Shown one piece after another: positions 8,291 to 18,146 of a stretch of 64,000 nt of DNA. Both the position numbers and the translations under genes were made by a program. The stretch comes from Caviibacterium pharyngocola (lineage in GTDB: Bacteria > Pseudomonadota > Gammaproteobacteria > Enterobacterales > Pasteurellaceae). The DNA lies in contig NZ_PHGZ01000013.1 in NCBI RefSeq assembly GCF_002795405.1, positions 334,860-398,859 of the forward strand. The letters run 5' to 3'. The number at the start of each line of letters is the position of its first letter. Within the stretch, counting starts at the first letter, position 1. Under the pieces are notes generated by a model. The model was not told the DNA's origin. It saw nothing but the letters and a program-made list of their open reading frames with translations, and did no database searches.

Positions 8291-10539
8291 TATTCCGGTT
8301 CGACGATTTCGATTTTCACATCGCTGTGTAAACCGCGTGGCAGTTGGCTGCCTTTGCGTCCGCGTTCGGCGCGGAATTTTTGCAGTTCTTCCGGTTTTAG
8401 CGTGATTTTGCGTTTACCGGAATGGAATACCAACGCGGCATTTTCGCTAATCAACAACAATTTCACCAATAATTCCGACCGCGCTTTGGCATTAGCGGAC
8501 GGAATCGTGATGATTTTATTGCCTTTACCTTTGGCAAGCTCCGGTAAGTCCGTCGCTGGGAAGATTAACATTCGACCGGCGGAGGTAATCGCCACTAAAA
8601 GTGCGGTGGAATTTTTAATCGTTAACGGCGGCAACACTTTGGCGTTTTCCGGCAAGGAAATTAAGGCTTTTCCGGCTTTATTGCGCGCCACGAGATCACT
8701 GAATTTACAAATAAATCCGTAGCCGGCATCGGAGGCGAGTAACAGCGCTTGATCGTCATTTTCGATTAACACTTGTTCCACGGCGGCGCCCGCAGGTAAA
8801 CTCAATTTACCGGTCAGCGGTTCGCCTTGCGAACGGGCGGAAGGCAGAGAAAGCGGATCCAAGGCATAGCTGCGACCCGTGCTGTCGATAAAGACCGCCG
8901 GTTGATTACTTTTGCCGTAAGCGTGCGCGAGATAATTGTCGCCCGCTTTATAATTTAAACCCTGCACGTCAATGTCGTGACCTTTAGCACAACGCACCCA
9001 GCCCATTTCCGATAAAATCACCGTAACCGGTTCCGCCGGTGTCATTTCGCTTTCGGAAATAGCTTTGGCTTCCGCACGCTCGACAATCGGCGATAAACGT
9101 GGTGAGGCGAAGGTTTTCGCATCTTGTTGGATTTCTTTTTTGATCAAATTATTTAAACGACGCGCCGAACCTAATAATTCTTCTAAACTTTGTCGTTCTT
9201 GGGCTAATTTGTCTTGTTCGGCTTGCAGTTCGTGTTCTTCCAGTTTTGCCAACTGACGCAAACGCAAATTCAAAATGGCTTCCGCTTGTTCGTCGCTTAA
9301 ATTAAAGCGCGCCATTAACACTTGTTTCGGCTGATCTTCGTTGCGAATAATAGCGATCACTTCGTCAATATTCAAAAAGGCGATCATTAAACCTTGCAAA
9401 ATATGTAAACGCGCCAATACTTTATCCAAGCGATATTGCAAACGGCGCGTGACGGTGGTGCGGCGAAATTCCAGCCATTCGGTAAGAATTTGAATCAGGT
9501 TTTTCACTGCCGGTTTGTTGTCCAAGCCGATCATATTCATATTCACTCGATAGCTTTTTTCAAGATCGGTGGTGGCGAATAAATGCGCCATTAGCGCATC
9601 CGTATCGACGCGGTTGGAACGCGGCACCACCACGATTCTGACCGGATTTTCGTGATCCGCTTCATCGCGAATATCTTCCACCATCGGTAATTTTTTCGCC
9701 GTCATTTGATCGGCGATTTGCGCGATCACTTTTGACGGCGAAGATTGGTGCGGAAGCGCGGTGATAATAATCTCGCCGTCCTCTTTTTTCCACACCGCGC
9801 GCATTTTGATCGAACCGCGACCTTGTTCGTAAATTTTGCGGATTTCCTCTTTCGGCGAAATGATTTCCGCTTCCGTCGGATAATCCGGCCCTTGAAGTGC
9901 GGTCATTAATTCATCTAAAGTTGCCTTCGGGTTATCCAACAACATCACAGCGGCGTCGGCGACTTCATTAATATTATGCGGCGGAATATCCGTTGCCATA
10001 CCCACGGCGATACCGGTGGTTCCGTTAAGTAAAATATGCGGCAGGCGAGCCGGTAAATATTGCGGTTCTTCCAAGGTGCCGTCGAAATTCGGCTGATAAT
10101 TCACCGTACCTTGCCCAAGTTCGGACAATAAAATTTCCGAGATTTTAGACAGGCGGGATTCCGTATAACGCATTGCCGCGAAGGATTTCGGATCATCCGG
10201 TGCGCCCCAGTTTCCTTGCCCGTCAACCAACGGATAACGATAGGAAAAAGGTTGCGCCATTAGCACCATCGCTTCATAGCACGCAGTGTCGCCGTGCGGA
10301 TGAAATTTACCCAACACGTCCCCGACGGTTCTGGCGGATTTTTTATATTTCGCCGTCGCGTTCAAACCCAATTCCGACATCGCATAAATAATGCGACGCT
10401 GTACGGGTTTCAGCCCGTCGCCGATAAAGGGCAACGCGCGATCCATAATGACGTACATCGAATAATTTAAATACGCGCTTTCGGTAAAGCGGCGAATCGG
10501 CATTTGTTCAATGCCTTCATAGTTAATTTCGTTTGTCAT
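8290..10539 (-). CDS. parC: DNA topoisomerase IV subunit A
   Basis: A 749-residue breakage-reunion subunit of topoisomerase IV, which separates linked daughter chromosomes. The winged-helix/tower region contains the catalytic tyrosine Tyr125 in [10 protein letters not shown]. Coiled-coil and C-terminal beta-pinwheel blades follow (for example [19 protein letters not shown]). The quinolone-resistance segment reads [11 protein letters not shown], with Thr85 where E. coli ParC has Ser80; Glu89 (E. coli Glu84) is unchanged. It shares a strand with argO and parE, the partner subunit. The start at 10539 is upstream of the conserved [14 protein letters not shown] motif. Confidence 0.97.
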   Translation of the reverse strand: MTNEINYEGIEQMPIRRFTESAYLNYSMYVIMDRALPFIGDGLKPVQRRIIYAMSELGLNATAKYKKSARTVGDVLGKFHPHGDTACYEAMVLMAQPFSYRYPLVDGQGNWGAPDDPKSFAAMRYTESRLSKISEILLSELGQGTVNYQPNFDGTLEEPQYLPARLPHILLNGTTGIAVGMATDIPPHNINEVADAAVMLLDNPKATLDELMTALQGPDYPTEAEIISPKEEIRKIYEQGRGSIKMRAVWKKEDGEIIITALPHQSSPSKVIAQIADQMTAKKLPMVEDIRDEADHENPVRIVVVPRSNRVDTDALMAHLFATTDLEKSYRVNMNMIGLDNKPAVKNLIQILTEWLEFRRTTVTRRLQYRLDKVLARLHILQGLMIAFLNIDEVIAIIRNEDQPKQVLMARFNLSDEQAEAILNLRLRQLAKLEEHELQAEQDKLAQERQSLEELLGSARRLNNLIKKEIQQDAKTFASPRLSPIVERAEAKAISESEMTPAEPVTVILSEMGWVRCAKGHDIDVQGLNYKAGDNYLAHAYGKSNQPAVFIDSTGRSYALDPLSLPSARSQGEPLTGKLSLPAGAAVEQVLIENDDQALLLASDAGYGFICKFSDLVARNKAGKALISLPENAKVLPPLTIKNSTALLVAITSAGRMLIFPATDLPELAKGKGNKIITIPSANAKARSELLVKLLLISENAALVFHSGKRKITLKPEELQKFRAERGRKGSQLPRGLHSDVKIEIVEPE

Positions 10540-10604
10540 AGGTTGTTTTATTTATCGTTACTATTTTAGTTCGGTGCAAATCGAAATTTGCCTTTCGTTA
10601 AATT

Positions 10605-11228
10605 TTATCCGTTCAAGGTTATGGCATAGCTCACTAAGCTACCTGCAATCAGCCACATAATAATTCCGATGAGAATATCTAAAATCCGCCAAGTAATCGG
10701 GCGTTGGAATAACGGAATCAGTAATCTTGCGCCGTAAGCGAGGCTAAAAAACCAGATTGTCGATGTGGTGATTGCGCCGATCAGAAATAAGCCTTTTTGC
10801 ATCGGCGCCAAGGTGCCGGCAATGCCGCCCATAATGACGACGGTATCCAAATAAACGTGCGGATTGAGCAAGGTGATTGCCAAAGTTAATAAAACGGCTT
10901 TAAGTGCGGTGTTATTTTCTTGCGTTTTTTCCACCGCTAAATTGCCGTTGCCTTTATAGGCGGAGCGGAAGGCTCGAAAGCCGTAAACCAATAAAAAGAG
11001 CGCTCCGACCAAAGCTAAAGCGACGCTTGCGATAGGATTGGCGCTGATTAATGTGCCTAAGCCGAATACGCCCGCGCCGATTAACACGAGATCACACAAA
11101 ATACAGGTTAGCGCAATCCAAAATGTGTGCTGTTTTAATAAACCTTGTTTTAATACAAAGGCATTTTGTGCGCCGATAGCGATAATTAAGCCGGCGGTCA
11201 CCCAAAATCCGTATAAAAAATGTTCCAT
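10605..11228 (-). CDS. argO: LysE/ArgO-family amino-acid exporter
   Basis: A 207-residue inner-membrane protein with about six hydrophobic helices. It carries the LysE-family opening motif (AIGAQNAFVLKQGL) and the conserved NPHVYLDTVVIMGG segment, in which the Asn-Pro pair is diagnostic. Similarity is closest to ArgO (arginine exporter) rather than RhtB-type exporters, but the substrate cannot be settled from sequence. It sits between parE and parC on the same strand, 27 bp after parE, so it is probably co-transcribed with them. No LysR-type regulator (ArgP) is adjacent. Confidence 0.85.
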   Translation of the reverse strand: MEHFLYGFWVTAGLIIAIGAQNAFVLKQGLLKQHTFWIALTCILCDLVLIGAGVFGLGTLISANPIASVALALVGALFLLVYGFRAFRSAYKGNGNLAVEKTQENNTALKAVLLTLAITLLNPHVYLDTVVIMGGIAGTLAPMQKGLFLIGAITTSTIWFFSLAYGARLLIPLFQRPITWRILDILIGIIMWLIAGSLVSYAITLNG

Positions 11229-11255
11229 TTATTTTCTCTCTTTTTTCACCGCACT

Positions 11256-13154
11256 TTATACCGCAAGTTCGGCGCGATCGCCTTGGGTTTGCAGCCAATT
11301 TTTGCGATCTTCCGAGCGTTTTTTGGCTAACAGCATATCCATTAATTCAAAGGTTTCGCTACGTTGCTGTTCTTCGCTTTCAAAAGTGAGTTGCACCAAG
11401 CGACGCGTGTTCGGATCCATTGTGGTTTCGCGCAACTGGCTCGGATTCATTTCGCCCAGCCCCTTAAAGCGTTGCACGTTGAGTTTGCCTTTTTTATTTT
11501 TCAAACGATCCAAAATGCCTTCTTTTTCGCCTTCGTCCAAGGCATAGAATACGTCGTTACCGAGATCGATACGATATAACGGCGGCATTGCCACATAAAC
11601 GTGACCTTCTTGCACCAATTTGGGGAAATGGCGTAAAAATAATGCGCAAAGCAAAGTCGCAATGTGCAAACCGTCGGAGTCTGCATCGGCGAGAATACAT
11701 ACTTTTCCGTAACGTAATTGCGATAAATCGTCGCTGTCCGGATCAATACCTAGCGCCACGGCGATGTCGTGCACTTCTTGCGAACCGAGCACTTGATCGG
11801 CGGATACCTCCCAAGTATTCAGAATTTTTCCGCGTAACGGCAAAATGGCTTGATATTCGCGATCGCGCGCTTGTTTCGCCGAGCCGCCGGCGGAATCGCC
11901 TTCCACTAAAAACAGCTCCGTACGGGCGAGATCTTGTTGGCTACAATCGGCGAGTTTTCCCGGTAATGCCGGGCCGCTGACCAATTTTTTGCGCACGACT
12001 TTTTTCGCCGCGCGTAAACGGCGTTCAGCGGAGCTAATCGCCAAACGCGCCAGTTCTTCCGCTTCTTGCACGTTTTGGTTTAACCATAAACTGAACGCGT
12101 CTTTAACAACGCCGCCGACAAACACTGCACTTTGGCGCGAGGAAAGGCGCTCTTTGGTTTGACCGGCAAATTGCGGATCTTGCATTTTGATAGATAACAC
12201 ATAGGCGCAACGATCCCAAATATCATCGGCGGTGAGTTTCACGCCGCGCGGAAGCAGATTGCGAAATTCGCAAAATTCGCGCATTGCGTCTAACAATCCT
12301 TGACGCAAACCGTTGACGTGCGTGCCGCCTTGAATGGTCGGAATTAAGTTGACATAGCTTTCGGCTAATAATTCGCCGCCTTCAGGCAACCAAACCAACG
12401 CCCACGCGGCGGTTTCTTTTTCGCTGCTGAAGTCACCGACGAAAGGTGTGGCGGGCAAAGTAATGTGTTGTTGCACGGCTTCGCTTAAATAATCCGCCAA
12501 GCCGTCTTGATATAGCCAAACTTCTTCGGTGTCGTTGACTTTATCAATAAAACGAATTTCCAAACCGGAACAAAGTACGGCTTTCGCGCGTAATAAATGG
12601 CGTAAGCGAGTGACGGAAAAATTGCTGCTGTCGAAATATTTCGGATTCGGTTTAAAATGCACCGTGGTGCCGGTGTTGCGGCGTCCGCAGGTACCGATGA
12701 CTTCCAATTCTTCCGTTTTTACGCCGTTTTCAAAGGCGATTTTATAAATTTGTCCGTTGCGTTTTACGGTGACGTCAACGCGTGAGGAAAGGGCGTTGAC
12801 CACGGAAATTCCGACGCCGTGCAAACCGCCGGAAAATTCATAGTTTTTATTGGAGAATTTTCCGCCCGCGTGCAATTTGGTCAAAATTACTTCCACGCCG
12901 GAGACTTTTTCCGTCGGGTGAATATCCACCGGCATTCCGCGTCCGTTGTCGATAACTTCTAAGGATTGATCTTTGTGTAAAATCACTTCGATTTTGTCGG
13001 CGTGACCGGCGAGCGCTTCATCGACGCTGTTGTCGATGACTTCTTGTCCGAGGTGATTCGGGCGGCTGGTGTCCGTGTACATTCCCGGTCGTAATTGAAC
13101 CGGCTCAAGATCTTTTAATACCGTTATTTCATTGGCGGAATAATTATCAGTCAT
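11256..13154 (-). CDS. parE: DNA topoisomerase IV subunit B
   Basis: A 632-residue ATPase subunit of topoisomerase IV. The GHKL ATP-binding fold comes first (VIDNSVDEALAG, VIDNGRGMPV, GGLHGVGISVVNALS). The transducer domain follows, then the TOPRIM domain (FLVEGDSAGGSAKQ and LADADSDGLHI, which supply the metal-binding Glu and Asp residues). Length and motifs match E. coli ParE. It is the first gene of the parE-argO-parC strand run. Confidence 0.97.
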   Translation of the reverse strand: MTDNYSANEITVLKDLEPVQLRPGMYTDTSRPNHLGQEVIDNSVDEALAGHADKIEVILHKDQSLEVIDNGRGMPVDIHPTEKVSGVEVILTKLHAGGKFSNKNYEFSGGLHGVGISVVNALSSRVDVTVKRNGQIYKIAFENGVKTEELEVIGTCGRRNTGTTVHFKPNPKYFDSSNFSVTRLRHLLRAKAVLCSGLEIRFIDKVNDTEEVWLYQDGLADYLSEAVQQHITLPATPFVGDFSSEKETAAWALVWLPEGGELLAESYVNLIPTIQGGTHVNGLRQGLLDAMREFCEFRNLLPRGVKLTADDIWDRCAYVLSIKMQDPQFAGQTKERLSSRQSAVFVGGVVKDAFSLWLNQNVQEAEELARLAISSAERRLRAAKKVVRKKLVSGPALPGKLADCSQQDLARTELFLVEGDSAGGSAKQARDREYQAILPLRGKILNTWEVSADQVLGSQEVHDIAVALGIDPDSDDLSQLRYGKVCILADADSDGLHIATLLCALFLRHFPKLVQEGHVYVAMPPLYRIDLGNDVFYALDEGEKEGILDRLKNKKGKLNVQRFKGLGEMNPSQLRETTMDPNTRRLVQLTFESEEQQRSETFELMDMLLAKKRSEDRKNWLQTQGDRAELAV

Positions 13155-13270
13155 AATGTTGTCAATCAGTTAAAGTCAAATGAGAAAAGCAGTTTAGCAA
13201 AAAAAACAATCTGTTGCACGCAGTGCAAAGGCGCATTTACAGGCGAAAAATTCGTCGGTAGGAAAAACAT

Positions 13271-13302
13271 AAACCGCCCTTATTTGCATATTCGGGCGGT
13301 TT
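13271..13302 (-). terminator. Terminator after letB
   Basis: AAACCGCCC (13271-13279) pairs with GGGCGGTTT (13294-13302) across a 14-base loop. On the minus strand the stem ends in a short T-rich run (TTTATGTTTTTCC). It lies just beyond the letB stop. Confidence 0.6.
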
Positions 13303-13326
13303 GTTGCGTAAAGTGCGGTGATTTTT

Positions 13327-15981
13327 CTATGGTTTTTGCGCCTCGCCGCCTAATACGCCTTGATTCCAATTTTGCGCATCTTGCGGACGTTTAATTTGCA
13401 ATAAAAAACGCTGGTTGGCTTTGGCTTGCGGTTGCAACACCGTGCCTGATGGCGTGGAGAACGCGATGCCGCCTTTAAGTAATTGTTGCATTGATCCGGT
13501 GTTAATGGATAAGCCGCCGAAACCTAATTCCATTCCGTATCCGGCGGAAATCCAGAATTCGGAATTTTGTCGCACCAGATTTTGATGTTTGTCGGCGATT
13601 AAAATATTCACCAAGACGCGATCGCCCAATTTGTTCAATTCCAAACTGCGCACCGTGCCCACTTCGACACCACGATAAATAACCGGCGCACCGGCGGTGA
13701 TATTGGTGGCGTCCGAGGTTTCCAAAATAAGTGGGAAACCGTTGCCGTATTTGGTGGCGGTCGGGACGGATTGCGCCAGTTTAAAGTCGGTTTTGGCTTT
13801 GCCGCCGCCGACTTCAATGTCGATATAAGGTTGCAACAAACTGTCGAGATTTTCGATGCCGCCGGCAGAAATTTGCGGCGAAATAATCTTAAACTTGCTG
13901 CCTTCTTTGGCGATAATCGGCATATAATTCGGATTAATTAACGCCGTTGCGCTGATTTTATTATCTTTCGACAAACCGACCTGTTCGATCTCGCCGACCG
14001 TTAATCCCATATAGCGCAAACTCATTCCTTTGGTTAGATTCGTCGCGTCTTCCGCGCTGAAACGAAGAATTTGACCGGCGGATTTCGCGCGCATTTCGTT
14101 CGGATAAAGGGTTTTGTTATTGCCCGAACCGCTGTTGTCAAAACTGATTGCGCCTTTTAAGGAACGCGCAATCGGCGTGGCTTGAATGCTAATACCTTTC
14201 GGTGTGATGTCGATTTGCGCCGCACTTTCCACCCAGAAAAGACTTTTTGCCGTCAATAATTCTTGATATTTCGGGTAAATAAACACATCCACCTCAAAAT
14301 GATTGGCTTTCGGGCGAATATCAAGAATTTTCCCTACCTCATATTGTCGATAAAGCACTAACGAACCTTTGTCGATACTCGGTAAATTGGCGGTTGTGAG
14401 AGTAATGGTCGGCGACAGGCGATCCGTTGTAATGCCCGCTTGCGCATTGGTTAAATTGCTGTAAAGCGGGTAGGTGGCTTGTGCGGCGTCTTGTTTTTTA
14501 CCCGCAATGACGCGAATACCGCCTTGCAGCCATTTTTCCGGTGTGGCGGCTTCCATTCGCAAACCGTCCACGCCTAAATTCACTTCGAAATTTGAAGCCG
14601 CGACGAAAAGGGTATCCGAATGAATTAAATGGCGATATTCCGCCGCCACTGCCGCTTCAAAAGTCACGTTATCCGTATTGATTTTTTGACTGACGATTTC
14701 GCCGATAGCGATATTATTGTAGAACAGTTTTTGTCCTTCAACGATGCCATAAGTTTCCGGCGCGGTTAAACGAAAGACTAAAGTGTTCGGCTGTTTTAGC
14801 AATAATTCGTTTTCTTTGATGACATTATAGCTTGCGCTGCTTTCGCCCGACCCCGGAATAACTTCGAAATATTCACCGCGCAATAGGGAACTAATATCGG
14901 TGAAATCCGCCAAGCTTGGCTTTTTATTGCGCAAAACGATATGCGAACCGGTTTTAAATAATGCGGTCATATTCGGATCGATCAGCAATTTGCCTTTTAA
15001 CATTTCGTCGTTATTTTCCACCGCACTTAATTCGGACAACACGCCGATTTGGTTGTTTTGCGCATAAACCAAGGTTTGTCCCGTTTGTAATCCGCCGGTT
15101 TTCGGTAAGCTAATATCGATTTCCACGCCGCGTTTCGCCGCCTGCAAATTTGCATAAAGCGTATAGCGCGCGTTGTTTTCCGCCGCAGGACTGTCCGACG
15201 GTGAATCGAACGCTACCGCACCTTGCACCACGGCATTAAGACTATCCACACTGACATTTATGCCGGACAAACCGACATTGGCGTTAATGCCGCTGATGTT
15301 CCAGAAATGGCTGTCTTGTTTAACGAATTGGGTATAGGCTTTTTCGATCACCACATCGATTTCGATTTTCTTTTGATCTTTGGTAAAACGGTAATCGTAA
15401 ATTTTACCCACCGGCATTTTTTTGAAATACACCGAGGCGCCGATAGAAATGGAACCGAGATCATCGGCAAGCAAATGAATAAGCAAATCGCCTTCGCCTA
15501 CTTGAGCAATCGGGCCTTCCGATTCGGCGACGAATTCGTCTTCGCTGTCGCCGTCACCCGGTTGCAACGTGATATAGTTGCCCGAAACCAAGGCGTCAAT
15601 GCCTGAAATTCCCGCTAGAGAAGCGCTCGGACGCACGAGCCAAAACTTCGTTTGCTCGCGTAAAACGCTACGCGCTTCCGGATAAATATTGGCGGTCACT
15701 TCCACTTTCTTTAAATCGTCGGTGAAATTCACCTTTTTCACCACACCGATTTGCAAGCCTTGATAGCGGATTTGGGTTTTCCCCGCTACTAAGCCGTCGC
15801 CGTTGTCAAAAGTGATTTTAATCCCGACCCCTTGTTCTTTTACGATTTGAAAAAACAAAATCGCACCGATACATAGCGCGATAAAGGGCAATAACCAAAA
15901 AGGCGAAATACGTTTATTCTTCCGAATCGTCGCGCGGACGTGTTCATCGGTTTTAGGCGTGATTTGATTGTTGTCTGTCAT
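13327..15981 (-). CDS. letB: Intermembrane lipid-transport tunnel protein LetB (seven MCE domains)
   Basis: An 884-residue protein with an N-terminal transmembrane helix (about 27-47, FWLLPFIALCIGAILFFQIV). Seven MCE domains follow in tandem, each recognisable by a G-x-x-I/V-x-Y-x-x-x-x-I/V-G signature (for example IRYQGLQIGVV near the start and VIYRGVEVGTV near the end). E. coli LetB (877 residues) stacks seven MCE rings into a tunnel spanning the periplasm that carries phospholipids between membranes. Its start lies 29 bp inside the end of letA, so the pair is translationally linked. Three-domain PqiB is excluded by the domain count. Confidence 0.93.
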   Translation of the reverse strand: MTDNNQITPKTDEHVRATIRKNKRISPFWLLPFIALCIGAILFFQIVKEQGVGIKITFDNGDGLVAGKTQIRYQGLQIGVVKKVNFTDDLKKVEVTANIYPEARSVLREQTKFWLVRPSASLAGISGIDALVSGNYITLQPGDGDSEDEFVAESEGPIAQVGEGDLLIHLLADDLGSISIGASVYFKKMPVGKIYDYRFTKDQKKIEIDVVIEKAYTQFVKQDSHFWNISGINANVGLSGINVSVDSLNAVVQGAVAFDSPSDSPAAENNARYTLYANLQAAKRGVEIDISLPKTGGLQTGQTLVYAQNNQIGVLSELSAVENNDEMLKGKLLIDPNMTALFKTGSHIVLRNKKPSLADFTDISSLLRGEYFEVIPGSGESSASYNVIKENELLLKQPNTLVFRLTAPETYGIVEGQKLFYNNIAIGEIVSQKINTDNVTFEAAVAAEYRHLIHSDTLFVAASNFEVNLGVDGLRMEAATPEKWLQGGIRVIAGKKQDAAQATYPLYSNLTNAQAGITTDRLSPTITLTTANLPSIDKGSLVLYRQYEVGKILDIRPKANHFEVDVFIYPKYQELLTAKSLFWVESAAQIDITPKGISIQATPIARSLKGAISFDNSGSGNNKTLYPNEMRAKSAGQILRFSAEDATNLTKGMSLRYMGLTVGEIEQVGLSKDNKISATALINPNYMPIIAKEGSKFKIISPQISAGGIENLDSLLQPYIDIEVGGGKAKTDFKLAQSVPTATKYGNGFPLILETSDATNITAGAPVIYRGVEVGTVRSLELNKLGDRVLVNILIADKHQNLVRQNSEFWISAGYGMELGFGGLSINTGSMQQLLKGGIAFSTPSGTVLQPQAKANQRFLLQIKRPQDAQNWNQGVLGGEAQKP

Positions 15982-17215
15982 AAATTTTCCAAAGTAAACG
16001 GCTGTCGAACTGTGAAGTCGAAATCATTGTTAAAAAAACGGCGGCGCCGAAATAAAAGGCGGCGGGTCCGACGGAAAAATCGATAATTTGTCCGCGCGTC
16101 ACCAACGACATCATCAACGCTAAAACGAATAAATCCAGCATTGACCAGCGCCCGACGAAATGCACGATATGTAATAATTTCATTTGGTGCTTGATGGAAT
16201 GATGAAGTTTAAAATGCACGCAGATCAATAGATATAGCATAATCAAAATTTTGCTGATCGGGATGAAAATACTTGCCATAAACACCACAAAGGCGACGAA
16301 ATAACTGCCCATATCCATAAAGGTGATCACACCCGACATTAATGTGTCGGCGGTGGGCGCGCCGTTAACGTAAACGATGGACATCGGCAATAAATTCGCC
16401 GGAATAATCATAATAATGCCGGCGATTAATGTCGCCCAAGTGCGTTGTAATTTCACCGAATCCGAGGTTTCCAACGCGGAATAACAACGCGGACAACGCG
16501 CTTCGCCGCGTTTCCCGATAAACGGTAGCGGAAAGGTGTATTGACATTCGGTACACAAATACGGCTTACCGATCGAAACGGCGTTTAACGGCTTGCGTAA
16601 CGGATAAAAATCGTTCCACAAGGCGTTTAAATTCAATTTAATGAATAATAATGTGGTTAAAAGTGCGGTGAAAATAAATGCAATTAAATAAATATCGATA
16701 TGCAACGAGGCGTATTCGCGCACTTTAAACATCGTTACACCGAGTGCGACCAAATAAACGTCGAACATTACCCAAGGTTTAATATAACCCAATGCCAACA
16801 AGACGTTGCGCGGTTTAACCCCGAGCAGCTGAGAAAATCGCAATAAAATCACTAAAATCGCAAAACTAATCGGCATAAAAACGGCACAGATAAAAATTAA
16901 AAATGCGGTGTAAGGATAACCTTGTGTCGCCATTTTCCACACGCCTTGCCACACCGAGGCATCAACGCGCGTGCCGAGCAGATCAATGCTCAACAACGGA
17001 TAATTCAGGGCAAAAGGCATTAAAATCAGAATCGACCACGCGATCATCGAGCAGCGGTGTAGCCCCCAACGGCTGCCCGATAGCAAAACATTATGACAAC
17101 GCGGGCATTGCGCTTGCTGATCGGGATTTAACGGATGCACGGAAACCACCGCCGCGCAATCCGAGCAGCAGGCGATACGGTATGTTGTCGAAGATAAATT
17201 TGTCGTTCGAGTCAC
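15953..17215 (-). CDS. letA: Inner-membrane partner LetA (PqiA family)
   Basis: A 420-residue inner-membrane protein of the PqiA/LetA family. It has two repeats, each a zinc ribbon (CCSDCAAVV ... CPRCHNVL and CTECQYTF ... CPRCYSAL) followed by about four transmembrane helices. LetA is thought to load or accept lipids at the cytoplasmic-membrane end of the LetB tunnel. The gene lies directly upstream of letB and overlaps it. Confidence 0.92.
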   Translation of the reverse strand: MTRTTNLSSTTYRIACCSDCAAVVSVHPLNPDQQAQCPRCHNVLLSGSRWGLHRCSMIAWSILILMPFALNYPLLSIDLLGTRVDASVWQGVWKMATQGYPYTAFLIFICAVFMPISFAILVILLRFSQLLGVKPRNVLLALGYIKPWVMFDVYLVALGVTMFKVREYASLHIDIYLIAFIFTALLTTLLFIKLNLNALWNDFYPLRKPLNAVSIGKPYLCTECQYTFPLPFIGKRGEARCPRCYSALETSDSVKLQRTWATLIAGIIMIIPANLLPMSIVYVNGAPTADTLMSGVITFMDMGSYFVAFVVFMASIFIPISKILIMLYLLICVHFKLHHSIKHQMKLLHIVHFVGRWSMLDLFVLALMMSLVTRGQIIDFSVGPAAFYFGAAVFLTMISTSQFDSRLLWKIYDRQQSNHA

Positions 17216-17337
17216 TGGCGTTCCGTTTTATCGGTCAAAAAACTAAAATAAGCCCTGTATTTTATACCGAGCGACGGTTTTTTTAAATAAAGTCTTGCGA
17301 AATTTCGGATAAAAGCCGATGAAAGATGATCAAAGAA

Positions 17338-17367
17338 TTGTCATTTTTAATTAATTTAAGATAAAAT
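17338..17367 (+). promoter_or_regulatory. Candidate promoter of proQ
   Basis: TTGTCA (17338-17343) is followed by TAAAAT (17362-17367) with an 18-bp spacer; GATAAA (17360-17365) with a 16-bp spacer is an alternative. The site lies 48 bp before the proQ start in the divergent letA-proQ gap. Confidence 0.45.
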
Positions 17368-17414
17368 ATTGTACGTTTTTCTATTTAAAAATAGCTGTAT
17401 GCAGGAATGTAACA

Positions 17415-18062
17415 ATGACAGAAGTCCAGACAGAAGTTCAAAAATTAACGAACAATAAAGAAATTATCGCGTACTTGGCGGAAAAATTTCCGCTTTGCTT
17501 TTCTTTGGAAGGTGAAGCGAAACCGTTGAAAATCGGTTTATTCCAAGATTTGGCAGAAGCTTTGGCAGATGACGAAAAAGTCAGTAAAACCCAATTACGT
17601 CAAGCATTAAGACAATATACCTCGAATTGGCGCTATTTACACGGCTGCAAAGTCGGTGCGCAGCGCGTAGATTTGGCGGGCAATCCTTGCGGCGCGTTGG
17701 AGCAGGAACACGCCGATCACGCGGCAAAACAATTAGCCGAAGCGAAAGCGAAAGTGGCGGAAAAAAGAGCGGCTGAAAAAGCGGCGAATCCGAACGCTAA
17801 TAAAAAACGTCCGGCGCGTCCTGCTGCGGAAAATAAAACCGAAGGCAAGAAAAAAGCTTTTGCCGGTAAACAACAACGCAAACCTAAAGCGGATTTTGTC
17901 GCCGTCGATATGGAAAGCTTAGCGAAAGGCAGCAAAGTTAAAGTGAAAGTCGGCGATAAAGCGAAAAACGCCGTCGTATTGGAAAATACGAAAGACAGTG
18001 CGCGCGTCGAGTTGGATAACGGCTTGGTGATTACCGTAAGTGCCGACCGTTTATTCGCCTAA
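17415..18062 (+). CDS. proQ: RNA chaperone ProQ
   Basis: A 215-residue RNA-binding protein. The FinO-like domain covers about residues 10-125 (LAEKFPLCF, LRQALRQYTSNWRYLHG and the adjoining basic patch). A lysine/alanine-rich linker follows (about 110-165). The C-terminal Tudor/KOW-like domain (about 170-215) ends VSADRLF. ProQ binds structured small RNAs and mRNA 3' ends and influences osmotic adaptation. It is followed 84 bp later by prc, as in E. coli. A GC hairpin (18076-18096) lies between the two genes but lacks a T run, so read-through into prc is likely. Confidence 0.95.
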   Translation: MTEVQTEVQKLTNNKEIIAYLAEKFPLCFSLEGEAKPLKIGLFQDLAEALADDEKVSKTQLRQALRQYTSNWRYLHGCKVGAQRVDLAGNPCGALEQEHADHAAKQLAEAKAKVAEKRAAEKAANPNANKKRPARPAAENKTEGKKKAFAGKQQRKPKADFVAVDMESLAKGSKVKVKVGDKAKNAVVLENTKDSARVELDNGLVITVSADRLFA

Positions 18063-18146
18063 TCGTATTTTGTGCCGCCCGTTGTTTATGCGGGCGACGA
18101 TTATGCCATTCATTGCGTGGCGTATTTTTTAACCGGGAAAATTTCA

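Noticed and set aside
13327..15981. Calling the MCE protein PqiB
   Set aside because: Seven MCE domains were counted; PqiB has three.
18072..18146. GTG start giving prc 25 extra residues
   Set aside because: It lies in the hairpin after proQ and would bury the signal peptide inside the protein.
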